Part shown: piece by piece, positions 36,331-46,649 of the stretch
How the letters are laid out: every line of letters begins with the position of its first letter
Numbering within the stretch: position 1 is the first letter of the stretch
DNA from: Cudoniella acicularis
Taxonomy: Eukaryota; Ascomycota; Leotiomycetes; Helotiales; Helotiaceae
Direction: 5' to 3'
DNA: 64,000 nucleotides
Assembly (NCBI GenBank): GCA_013054445.1
Contig: JAAMPI010000065.1
Span: forward strand, 1-64,000
The notes under the pieces: generated by a model
What the model saw: only the letters and a program-made list of their open reading frames with translations
Told to the model about the DNA's origin: nothing
The model's database searches: none
Made by a program: the position numbers and the translations under genes

Positions 36331-37169
36331 CTAAGCAACGGCTTTTATATAATAACGATACTTATTTTCTTCCGTTTCTAGACTATAGTTTATTATAATA
36401 GTGTTATACTTAATAGAAAGATAAAGTCCTCTTTTTAGAATTTTATATAAACAGTATCGAGCTATTTCTTAAGGTCTCTCGAGATATAGAGGAACGTAAA
36501 CTCGGTCTAGTCGAATAAAAATCTTTCGGATAAAACGACATTATTCTTTCTTTATAATATCTTTCGCGATTCGTAAACTCTAGCTCTCTAGTTTGACCGG
36601 GAAGACGTAAAAACACTTCTTATTAAAAGCATACTTGCTATTACTATAAATCTGGCGGCAACTTAACAAGAAGTTACGGGCGTCTTTAATAGGCAAATCT
36701 TTTATAACTCTATAGACGAGTTTAGGTATTAACGAGAGTAGAGAAGAACATATTATATATGTTCTAAAAAGAGTAAGAATTAAAGCCGATTTCTAGATAG
36801 GACAAAGGGGAAACATGACTATAAATTTTGATAGGTCGCTAGGAACTATATACGGCTCTAGATAAGAGGCATAGTCTATTTAGATATCTAAATAGGTCAC
36901 TAGGAGCCAAAATTAAAACCTAGTCTATTACGTGTGTTCTTAAAAATAGAATTATATCTAAAGAATATTATATTTTACGTATTATAAAAAGGTCTAAAGT
37001 AGGACTTTATAAACCGGGGAGCAGTCGTAATAACGATATAGACTTAAACAGATAGATAGCTATAGTTACGTATATGTTTAGACAAGTAATCTAATAGAAA
37101 CTCGATTTCACTTTACTTAAGAAATCATCCCGTATACTAGGTTTATAAGAAAGACATCCTCTACCAAGT

Positions 37170-38440
37170 ACTAGCGGTAGATCATTATAGCCTGGCCGAA
37201 GCTAGTGCCCGCTAAACGACTCCCCCCCTCTATTTATATAAGACGCCCTTCTCTAAAAGTTTCTTTAAAGATAGACCTTACCCTAAGTTCGGCGAACCGA
37301 TCGATATCGTGGTTATTTAAGCCAAACGTCAAGGGTCCGTTAAGGCTTCCCAGTCGGCGTAATAATAGAACAGAAAATTGCCACGCCCGAGATCTAATCT
37401 AGTAGAATTCTGCTTCTTTATATTATTCTACTCTCTAGTCCTAAATGAAGACCGGTGTTGCTATCCTTACGGCCTAGTGAGCTAGGAGGTACTTGAACGG
37501 CTGTTCTAGTATCTACTCTAACGTCTTAGGGATATAATACGACGAAGACGTATAAATCACCCTATAGCTACCTAAATAAGCGTGTTAAAGCAAAATGTTC
37601 GTAACTATATCTACCGGAATCTTATCGAGGATGTTACCACCTTAGGTTAGTACGTACTAGATGCTCTTTCCCCCTGTTAGCTATATCAAGCGGGCATAGA
37701 GTATAGAGATAGGGCATGATCCTTACGGGCCGTATATCTTATAGGGCTGAGCAATAGCAGGTCCGATGCTAGTAGGTCGTAAGAGCAGAATCGGCAGGCT
37801 AGGAAACCGTGATATCATCAGCCGCTCTATTAGCTACTTTGAGTATGCGTAGGCCTAAGGAAAGCGCTATAGATGCCTCGTTATGCCGGTCCGTAGAATC
37901 TCTTCAAGCTCTCTTTTCGTATCGTCAGGGTTAGACAGATAATATATCTTCTCTTCTATAGGACTATTAGGGAGGAAGGAGTTCGTATATACACTAGAAA
38001 CTTGGACAAAATGCTAGAGCTAAGTCATTTTCATAGCCTAAGCCGCTAATCGAAGTGCGGGTAAGCAGTTGTCTAAAACGACTTTTTATAGAGGAGCTCG
38101 AAAGCTGATATTCGTAGCCGTATAGATGATTATCGTGACTTCTTCCTCAATTTTATAAAGAGTTTCGGTGGTGATACTAAAGCGCTCCTTTGTCATGTCA
38201 CCCGGAACAAGGATAACCTTTCCGGCCTTTATTCGATCCTTAATATGTCGGTACTGCTAAGGCATAGTGTATTTCTATCGTTCTAATGCTATGCTCTCTG
38301 ACCCACGAATTAGGACGTATAGCCGCTATATATCAAGCACAATATATAGCTTATAGAGGAGACAGCCTCCTAAGCCGCTAGTCGCCCCGGTTAAGAAGGC
38401 AACTTGTTTTTTATAAAAATCGTAGATTAATGTTATATTT
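37170..38440 (-). pseudogene. Fatty acyl-CoA reductase-like (male-sterility NAD-binding) gene, RIP-inactivated
   Basis: The minus-strand frame reads KKQVAFLTGATSGLGGCLLY (Rossmann TGATSGLGG), IKAGKVILVPGDMTKERF, TNISFRAPL, VVLDNCLPALRL, HFVQVSSVYTNSFLPNSPI, FP-AYAYSK (the YxxxK catalytic pair survives), SLPILLLRPTSIGPAIAQPY and CPISILYARLI. These are hallmarks of the NAD(P)H-dependent reductase domain of fatty acyl-CoA reductases and related male-sterility proteins, which reduce acyl thioesters to alcohols or aldehydes. A C-terminal stretch (AWQFSVLLLRRLGSLNGPL) probably belongs to the same gene. Stops are TAA/TAG. No adenylation or carrier domain is visible upstream, so it is more likely stand-alone than an NRPS-like enzyme. 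Confidence 0.8.
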
Positions 38441-38696
38441 GATAGTAGGAAATAATTTAAAATATCTAAAGTGATCAGAAAAGATATAATATATAGCATC
38501 TCCCTCTATGTCTGAGTAAAAACCTTTACTTTATCTTAGGCTATACGTCGTATCTTCGATCGAGTCCTACCCTTAACTAAAAGTTAGTATCTATAAGAAA
38601 GTTTAGTTGATAGATTGCTTTATTTATGCTTTTATGTTACTGGCTACCGGGTTACCCACATTAGCGAATCAAATCTATCGCCTAACCGTTGGTACT

Positions 38697-38780
38697 AGTC
38701 TTTGCCCCCTGTTTCTGCCCCCGGCCGCTGCCCCCTGTCTCTACCCCCGGTTTCTGCCTCTAGTCTCTGCCCCTAGTCGC
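38697..38780 (+). repeat. 13-bp minisatellite array 7 (C-rich strand on +)
   Basis: About six units of TGTCTCTACCCCCGG / TGTTTCTGCCCCC, roughly 260 bp upstream of the presumed start of the minus-strand reductase remnant. Confidence 0.85.
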
Positions 38781-38789
38781 CGTCCTTAG

Positions 38790-39480
38790 CTAAACTGATT
38801 TCTCTACTATCAGCAGCTCTATCTCTCCTTGAATACCCCTAGATGTTTGATGTCTTGTTTAATAAAATCCCCCTGACGAAAAGATCCTATCGTTCAAGAA
38901 TCCTATCGTCTGAGATATGGCTTTATGATCCGAGTAAGCACCGAGATAACCTTACTTATAACCTTCTTGCCCAGACGTCAGTTGATGACGGTCAAGTGGC
39001 TATGATTTATCCTTCGCAAACTCCTCTTTATTTATTTAAGTTCGTATAAGTCAATCCGGTATAACATTAAATATCTAAGAGTTTCACTCGTGGCAGAATC
39101 TAACGAAAAATTTCGGCTAGCTGCGGGGCGTGTTTGGGTAGAGGGGTGTATATACTAATCTTGAATCTGCAACTCCGTAACCTAACACTAACAGGTTAGG
39201 GTTATAATTAGGGACAGTAATAGCTCGAATCATCCTAAGAACACAAACCTATTGTTCTATCCCTTGATAGGAGAGCTACGAGATCTAATTCTCGAAGCCG
39301 GCCGCGCTAAAACTTCTTCGATTTTTCGTCATATTCTAGAAATAAGTGATAGAGAGGAGATGACTGGTGAGGCAACTGCCAAGAAGAATGAGCTAGCGGA
39401 TTTGAGTGAACTTAAACGGTTTAAAGAGGAGAAAACAAATCGTGTAATGCCTATCTATTGAAATGACATATACCCGGCTT
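38790..39480 (+). other. Less-mutated island with two short ORFs
   Basis: CpA and TpG are noticeably more frequent here than on either side. Open frames of 68 codons (38843-39049) and 69 codons (39252-39461) occur. The second is charged and helical (ELADLSELKRFKEEKTNR). Neither is recognised and both may be chance. The island could be an insertion younger than the RIP episode. Confidence 0.3.
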
Positions 39481-40642
39481 TCCCCGCTTTCTGTATTATA
39501 TATAGAGGTGGTTCCTAGTATAGAATCAAGCCGTTCTCACTACTCTATACCTTATCTCAACACTATCAAGGAATGGAATTGATTTAGATTTCTTGGGTAT
39601 AGCAAAATCGGGTTTATTCTTTCTATAGAGATCTCTACTATCGTAGATTACGAATTAAGTCTCGTGGCCATATATAACTGGGATCAATAATGGCTTATTG
39701 GCCTTTCCCTGTAGAGCTCACGTAGACCTGATACTTGTTTGTATAATAGGAATAGAACTATTACCTACACTTATAGCGCCGGGACCTAATTAGCCCAAAT
39801 TTTTAACTTGATCCGTATAATATGGTTAACACTAAACTTACCCCTAAGCAGGCCTATAACAAAGTTTAGGACTTGTTCTTCCCTAATAATAAGGAATGGC
39901 TCTCTATATAATAAGCATCGGTCTCGTCCTCGTCCTAGTAGTCCTAGCATGGCTTAGCAATTACGAGCTGGCGCGGCCGAGTGGCCAAAAATAACTCTAG
40001 GGGTCTCTTTCGGCCCTAGTATAAACAGGCACTCATAAGAAAACTCTAGATCCTAGTGGCATACTATTATTCCTAAAATATATATAAGACCACTTTAGGC
40101 TCCCGTTTTTATATCATTATCACTATTACTATCGATCTCTCGTTAATATTTCTAGTAACATCAGCCCTACCTTATCCGTCTGTTCTTCTAATCACTCCTA
40201 AAATAATAAACACCTACTAAAATATAGCCTTCTATCACCCCTACCGCCCTCCCCTTCTTCCTCGCTCTCACCTCCTTGGCCTCCTCTTCCGTTCTCCTAC
40301 GCGTCAGGCAAGCAACTCTCGATCTTCTAAATAGTCTTTACGCTTTTAATCTCGACTCCGTAAACGATCATACTATTGATACGTAATACGATACCGGTTC
40401 TGCGATCGTTAGTTCGAAGGTTTCGCTAGAGGAGTGCCTTACGAATATAAATAGAGAGTTATCCGTGAGTGCCTTAAACCCTTAGTATAATCCTCCTAAC
40501 GAAATAGAGATGCTAATATTATATAGTTTCTAGCCTAGTAAGCGCTTTAGAGATTGAGGTTAATATAGGAAATCGAATGCTAATATACTATAGTGGCGGT
40601 TTTTCTACTACTTATAGTAGATATATACTCGATAGTGTTACG

Positions 40643-41217
40643 CTAGACTTTAGCTATACCTATAATAATAATACTAGGAAGAGTGTTACTTCTATAATCA
40701 ATCTCGGTAAGTATTGAATCCTCAGACCCTTCTCTAAAATCTATTCTAGCCCTCTTATCAGCTTCGTAAGAGGATGCTAATAATTTATAGATACTATTAG
40801 TCCTAATAATAATAGTATTTTCCTCGAAGATAATAGACATATTACTTGTCGGAGCCCTTTCTCCTAAGATCTAAGAACACATCGTAGAGGTATATAACAT
40901 TTGATATTCTATATAGGGTAGGAGTAGTAGGAGCATGTGCTATATACTTTGATCTAGAGGTTTAATATAAGAATATAAAATTTTATAAACTCGACATCGG
41001 TTCCCGAATTAAAAAGATCTCTAAAACTTAAGGCAAGATAGTAAGCGAAGAACGCAGTTATAGTACTTATACTAAACCTTTTAAAGTGAGTGATAAAATG
41101 ATTAGAATAATACGCCGTCAGTTTTAGCTCCCTATCTATACTAGCGAACGAGGCTAGCTTTACGATACGATATAAAAGCTTAAAATTGACACTATTAATG
41201 TCTATAACGAAAGTCAT
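40643..41217 (-). other. Two short minus-strand open stretches, unrecognised
   Basis: Frames of 87 codons (41217-40954, SVNFKLLYRIVKLASFASID and FKRFSISTITAFFAYYLAL) and 65 codons (40840-40643) occur in a mutated setting. They may be pieces of one decayed gene. No family assignment is possible. Confidence 0.25.
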
Positions 41218-42124
41218 TTGATTGGTTAAATGATACTACGGGAGTTAAACTAGATAAAAATGTTAGACTAATAGTAAAATATAGCTTAAGTGTTCGCCGA
41301 GAATAAAAGACGACTCTCGCCCCTTCCCTACCTAACCTAGGAAAATCTTAGCTAATCACTCCCTTAATTCTATTTATGACTATATATAGACTATATACAC
41401 ATATGCCCATGTCTACTAGGACAATTGGTAGTCCTTATTCCTTATTCGTAACCCCCTTGCCTTTATAAGACATCTCTTCCGACGAAGCTCTAGTTCCGCT
41501 TTTAGACCTATCGCGGGATCTCTTATCTCGAAATTGCTTTACTAATTCTCCTAGATCGAAGTCGTATAGGTCAAAATTTACGGTAATCTTAGGCAGGCCT
41601 TCGAAGTTACTTTAGGTAGATATATTAATATAGCTCGGAGGGTTGTCGTCGGAAGAACGGTCCTCGGTTACTATGCTTAATTTCTTCCCTCGAGACCCCC
41701 CCCTATTTTGGCCTTCGAAATATCTAACCGGCACTATAATACCGCTTCGTTCTCGCCTTCCCGTTAGACCTCCTCGGTCCTACCTATATTACTCTAAATC
41801 TAACAAACATGTTACGTACTATAATAGGTAAAAGCCTGCTATTTGGTGATTTTTATGCCCGACTATACTATCGAGATAGTAGAAGCGTTTAAGTAGTAGA
41901 ATAGTTAGAATCTTTTTAAGAGATATCTTATAGCTTAGACAAGTCTTGATCGGCAAATAGAGTGTCTTTTTAGTACCTAGACGAAAGAGTTTTATAGAAA
42001 GTTCGCGCGGGCAGGTTAGAACCCGAATTGGCTACTATATTCTAAAGGATCTACCTACGGGCCTGTCTCTTTAGTCAGAAGAACTATAGCTTATAGAGGC
42101 GGCTTAAAGGTGTCGCTACACGCA

Positions 42125-42227
42125 GTCTCTGCCCCCTGTCTTTACCCCCTGTCTTTGCCCCCTGTCTTTGCCCCCTATCTTTGCCCTATGTCTTTGCCCT
42201 ATGTCTTTACCCCTGTCTTTACCCCGG
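42125..42227 (+). repeat. 13-bp minisatellite array 8 (C-rich strand on +)
   Basis: About eight units of TGTCTTTGCCCCC / TATGTCTTTGCCC, the longest and most regular array. It lies about 0.3 kb upstream of the ferritin-like remnant. Confidence 0.9.
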
Positions 42228-42499
42228 AGCTTAAATTGACCTCCTATCTATTATTAGCCGACCACTAAATTATGACTCCCTAAGGGGATCAGAAATGGAA
42301 ACCCTTTTTAAGGCCATCCTATAGGTATTAATATAGTATAGAAGGATATACTTGACGCTTACTTTTAATATTAACAACTTCACTTTAGTTTCTCCTTAAA
42401 CCTTTCACTAGATATCTACTAGTAGCTACTATAAGAGCTCTTCTTTACGCTTCTTCTGTTCTTATAGGAAGCCTTATTACTACGGCACCGCTTTATAAC

Positions 42500-43456
42500 A
42501 ATATTATAGATATAGTAGGAGGTAGCTTGCTATATATTAACAAGCTATTATCTATATTAACAAGCGCAGTTAAAGATTTCTAGCTTGCCCTATTTCTCGA
42601 AAATTTAGAGGTATCGTTTTTCTAGACTGGTTTAACTAATATTATAGGGTAGAATATAAGCGGGTATCCGCACGACACTATCGAGGTTGTTAGTAAGGTT
42701 ACTACTATAAGTAGTCTTGCCCTAAATCTGTAAGTGCTAATCTGACGCCGTTATAGTAAGAAGAGGTTTACGTTATAACTATTATCGATCTTCTCGAACA
42801 CTATAACGCGCCACTAATCCCTCCTTATAATTATTACTTCCTAATTAACTCTATTTAAGGGTTTTTTAAGCTAGCCGATATAATTACTTCTATCGGCATT
42901 GGCTTAACTATCGGCCTTATAGAGCGGCTTATAGTTACGGATCTATTGCTTATATAGTCGGTGTCATCGATCCTTACGGTTAAGTCCCGTCATAATGCTT
43001 TCTTTAGGCATATTAAAGGCAAATCGCCTAATCCGGCACCTTTTAACACTAGTATTAGTAATATATAGGCATATAACCTGGCCCTCTCGTTTATCGTGCC
43101 CGGATCTTGCCCCGTTAAGATTCTATTACCTACTCTCCCTATATTAAATGTTTCCGAGTTAACATATCTAAGACTAGCAAATTCTACCGAGCCACCCCTT
43201 CGAGAGTTTGAGTAAGATCCTGCGTAGATGACCTTTATCGTAGAAGCTAGCAAGCAATTACTAGTTGGTTAGGTCAACCAGCTTAATAAACCGGTATATA
43301 CACCGCTAAATATTACGGTAAAGGGGAAAGGGACGACAGCCGTACCGCCAGGAATAAACGGGGCAGTATTTGCTATAGTGACGACATAACAGCCGGATAA
43401 TACTAATGACCTTACTCTCGCGACTCTCGCGGGACCTATACTCTTGACCTTGTCTT
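42500..43456 (+). pseudogene. Ferritin-like domain protein (Rds1-like), RIP-inactivated
   Basis: The frame reads LALFLENLEVSFF-TGL (the opening helix of the ferritin_2 type), then FFKLADIITSIGIGLTIGLI, SSILTVKSRHNAFFRHI (helix with the conserved E/KxRH pattern), GKSPNPAPFNTSI, LALSFIVPGSCPVKILLPTL, VNQLNKPVYTPLNIT and DLTLATLAGPILLTLS, ending TGA at 43456. This order (four-helix half, then a beta-rich C-terminal half) is that of fungal Rds1-type stress-response proteins with a ferritin-like fold. Stops before the end are TAA/TAG. The final TGA looks genuine. The metal-binding function was not established for the family. Confidence 0.7.
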
Positions 43457-43781
43457 GAGTAAATGATTAAGGATATTCATAGGTTGTTTCGGCATCTTAT
43501 TAGAAGCAAGTAGATTTGTTTGATAGATTCTAGTACTTTGGTTTTGTTTAAGTCGGAAACGTTAAGAAACTGTTTAGGTTTTGCCAGTTTAGTACCCTAA
43601 TTTAAAATTAAAACTATTATTTAATATAAACTAGGCGAGAAACTGATCTGCTAATACTATATAAAAAAAATATCCTTGATGTTATCAATTAATATATAAA
43701 TAGTCCGGGGTTAAGTTGGTTATTTTGCGAGGTGGTATACTATTACGGGGACTTATAGTTGACATTTCTAAAGGTTGTGTA

Positions 43782-44018
43782 ACGTCCGTCCCTACGAGGC
43801 GGAAAACCCAGTATGCCGGAAAATTAGACAAATTTCAACATCTACGAGTCGCTATATAAATAAGAATAGTGTTAGTAAACCTATTGCTAGCTTTAAATAT
43901 AAAAACTTTGTGTTGTGGTTGATTTAAAGGGGATGTTATAGAGAAGAATCCGCGGATCCTTGTGATCTCATTAGTCGTTTCTGGCACGCCGGGTTTTCCG
44001 CCACTCAGGGACGGACGT
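43782..44018. mobile_element. MITE (237 bp) with long terminal inverted repeats and TA target duplication
   Basis: Ends ACGTCCGTCCCT...GGCGGAAAACCC (from 43782) and the inverse up to 44018 match over about 42 bp with about six differences. Both are bordered by TA (43780-43781, 44019-44020). TA duplication plus long TIRs suggests a non-autonomous Tc1/mariner- or pogo/Fot1-type element. There is no transposase inside. CpA/TpG are common in it, unlike the surrounding block, so it arrived after RIP or escaped by its small size. Confidence 0.8.
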
Positions 44019-45050
44019 TACGGAAGGGGGATCACGTTTTAGTGCTCACGATAGATAAAGACGAAGCATCGAGACATCTAGTGCCAATAAATCTATCTCT
44101 TCGACTTCGTAACGATATTTTCTTATCTGGTCGTTGATGCGGTATTATTTATAGGCTATAAGATGGTCTTTAACAACTCTAGTAATAATATGTATAACAG
44201 AATTAGTTTCTCCCGTATAGGCCGTTGTACGGGCTGAGTCGAGCCAGATAGGAGAATAGTGGGAAGAAGGGCACAAATAGAAGAGAATTAGGTCATATAC
44301 GAGAAGAGGGGTTACAAATAGGATTGAAGCGGTTGAAATTTGGAGAGGAGTAAACGGACATAGGAGATGATGTTATCTATAAAGCTAGTTATAAGAATTT
44401 TAACAAGCTCGCTATAGCTATACTTACTGTCGAAAATGACCTAAGACGGCGGATATAGATGAGTTTAGATTAGAACGAACAACGAGTTTCCTCTACTTAG
44501 GTTAAGAAGTCCGCACGCGATTGTAGGAGCATTTCCTGGCGAATATATAGAGGGTAAACAAATATTTATAATAGCTAAATGTTCTAGAGTTGAGTAAGGT
44601 CAAACGCAAACCAGAGGTAAGATCTTATATCTTCTATCGTTATAACTTTTATTATAAATCACAATTGATAGTCCTCTCGAGCCATTTTAAGCACCTTAGG
44701 GTCTAATTCCGCCTACCCCCTACACACGAAGATATCTCTATGTCCTTTTGCCTGGAGCCATATCTGGCTCCTTACTATTTATACTTATAGGTAGTCATCT
44801 TCCGCCTTCCTTTCATCTAGCTAGTATAGCTTTTAGACAACACTTTACTAAACGATATATGCTTCTCTACTCTCTTTACCGCCTAAACTCGTCTGTGAAG
44901 TTATAAAAGATCTACCTATCGAAGACGCTCGTAACTTTTTATCAAGTTGCCGCTATATCTATCATAATAGTAAGTATGCTTTTAATAAAATATGTTTTCG
45001 TGTTCTACTAGTTAGGTTAGAATCGACGAGTTTAGCAAACGCTAATCGAA

Positions 45051-45802
45051 TTATAAACGAAAGCTAATGTTGTTTTCTTCTTCCATCTCTTCTAACTCCC
45101 TGGCTTCCTCTCTTTTTTCTTGGATTTTTTTATCTTGCTCCCGCCACTCCGCATACATCCTATGCATCTTCTTCTCCTTCTTTGTGCGTCCGACTTTCAA
45201 CCCCAATGGATCTTTTCCACCACGCGCTGTCTTGTTAATCAACCCTGACACGGGCAGCGCGGCGTCGACTCTTGCTGCGAACTCAGCCATTCGCTCGCCA
45301 GGTCGAATTGTAGGGACCTCTTTCGCAGTCTTTTCCTCTGCCACCATACCATCATTGCCATCGTCCTTCCCGCCCTCGTCATCCTGCTTCGCCTTCTTTT
45401 TAGGTAGCCGCACACCATCATCTAATCCCTTAGGGAGTTTCTTTCCCTGCGAGAACGCCATAAGCCGCGCAAAGGCCTTTGGAGTGTCGTCGGCGGTGTC
45501 TGCATTGCGCTTTCGTTTCTTGTTTGTGCGGCGGGTGTTCGAAATTTCAGTTGTGAAGATGCTGTTCGAATTTGATGATTTGGAGACGGATAGGGGCTTT
45601 GCGATTGTGGTGGGTGGGAGATCGATGCTATGCGCGCTTGGTTAGTTTATTGCTCTGGGGGGAGTTGATGGTGGTGAAGTGATTAGAGGAAGGGATTGGA
45701 TTGTGGTTGGAGATGTTTGGTTCAATCGGACTTGAATGTCGCAATCGAGGAAACGTACGTAGATTTATCGACCCCACCTTTCCGCGTATGTTTGTGCGGC
45801 AT
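45051..45802 (-). CDS. CCDC137-like conserved basic protein, 3' end at the block edge
   Basis: Two exons, 45802-45759 and 45636-45051, with an intron at 45637-45758 (GTACGT to an acceptor preceded by ACTAAC), give 209 residues. The start MPHKHTRKGGVDKS and the joined IDLPPTTIAKPLSV, DDTPKAFARLMAFSQGKKLP, KGLDDG and INKTARGGKDPLGLKVGRTK, EKKMHRMYAEWREQDKKIQE are typical of a conserved fungal family resembling animal CCDC137. It is lysine-rich with a C-terminal coiled coil and probably nucleolar or nuclear by family resemblance. The last residues NNISFRL and the stop sit within about 20 bp of the mutated block. From memory, relatives continue further, so the true C-terminus may be lost. It is divergently oriented to AIM6. 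Confidence 0.7.
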
Positions 45803-46649
45803 CTTCGCACAAGCGGTGGAGGTATCGTGGTGGAGTTGGAGATGTGCTGGTTCTGCAAAAACTTGGTGTTGAGAAGTTTGTGCGATTGCGATAAGATCTC
45901 GCCTGTCCGTTTTTCTCCCAGGGTTTCCAGGTCTCCGAGTGGAAGCAATGGTGGCTTGGCAGAGCCTCACTGCATGGCTATTGTTAGAATTAGACTAAGA
46001 CAATAAGATTACCTAGGTATGAGAATGAAATCAAGAATCATATAAATGATTCTTTTATTTTCGATTTAAAAATAGTGAAATCATATAGAACTTTAAAGCA
46101 GGCACTTATTTGGTTCCGTAACACAGGCGCTGTATTATAAAAAGCTCTCGTTCTTTCATTCTCACACGTGGTGACTTCAGCGGGCCTGGAACGTTTGAGA
46201 TCTTCAGCCACCACTTCCGAGAGACGAGACCTCGAATCCTGAGCAAACTGCGCTGCGGCTGCTGTGCCGTAGTCAGATATTATCTACTCTCCCACTCTTC
46301 CTATTCTCATCCTCATTCCAACATCTATTTCTCGAAATCCCCTCTTCAACTCCGTACGACGACGTGATGGTGCTGATCATAGCGACATTCCCAACGCAAC
46401 CCTCCCCATCGGACCAATCGAAACACCAGCGTGACATCTAGGGACGCGAGCGAACTCTCCCCGGGCCCAGACAAAACATTGAAACCTCGAGTCGCATCGA
46501 AATCAGCGTCAAAGACCTTTCTTAATTTTCCTACAAAAATAATATTTATCCTCTTCGTTCCTCTCCACCAACAACTACATAGCGACAACTCCTTGAACTT
46601 AATTGCATCCAGGACCCTGCTAAGAAAGCACTGGTACCGTCCCAACGAA
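45803..46649. promoter_or_regulatory. Divergent intergenic region between CCDC137-like and AIM6-like genes
   Basis: About 0.85 kb separates the two start codons and must hold both promoters and 5' UTRs. An upstream in-frame ATG for AIM6 at 46431 exists but would add 73 residues lacking the expected sequence. No specific site can be called with confidence. Confidence 0.4.

Larger units (their letters stand above)
4400..45060. other. RIP-like mutated block (CpA/TpG depleted, TpA enriched)
   Basis: Across about 40 kb CpA and TpG are rare and TpA is very common, while CpG and CpC persist. For example, 8221-8280 contains no CA and a single TG. Stops inside otherwise collinear reading frames are TAA or TAG and almost never TGA. 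That is exactly what C-to-T change at CpA on either strand produces (CAA, CAG and TGG become TAA, TAG and TAG). This matches repeat-induced point mutation of the Neurospora type as known in Pezizomycotina. The left edge is graded near 4.4 kb and the right edge is abrupt near 45.06 kb. Stretches in which I recognise nothing beyond mutated sequence include 5950-6690, 6780-8080, 9300-10140, 10900-12230, 17520-18090, 20000-22440, 23820-24840, 25470-26230, 39480-40640, 41220-42120 and 44020-45050. Confidence 0.9.

Noticed and set aside
37205..37402. 65-codon plus-strand ORF
   Set aside because: It is antisense to the C-terminal part of the reductase remnant, with no independent support.
39170..39215. 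CCTAAC and GTTAGGGTTA words resembling telomere repeat
   Set aside because: Only isolated words in opposite orientations and no tandem run of TTAGGG, so no interstitial telomere can be claimed.
39955..40030. GCGCGGCCGAGTGG resembling a tRNA D-arm
   Set aside because: No T-arm box, acceptor stem or anticodon arm can be folded around it.
6694..42227. Regular C-rich arrays as possible CRISPR-like repeats
   Set aside because: Units are 12-15 bp in direct tandem with no spacers, and the genome is fungal, so these are minisatellites.
45067..45645. 192-codon plus-strand ORF
   Set aside because: It is antisense to the CCDC137-like exons, which have family-like protein sequence and matching splice sites. 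The plus frame has no domain.
46431..46649. Upstream start for AIM6-like protein
   Set aside because: It would add 73 residues without the usual acidic or His-rich start. The ATG at 46650 fits relatives better.
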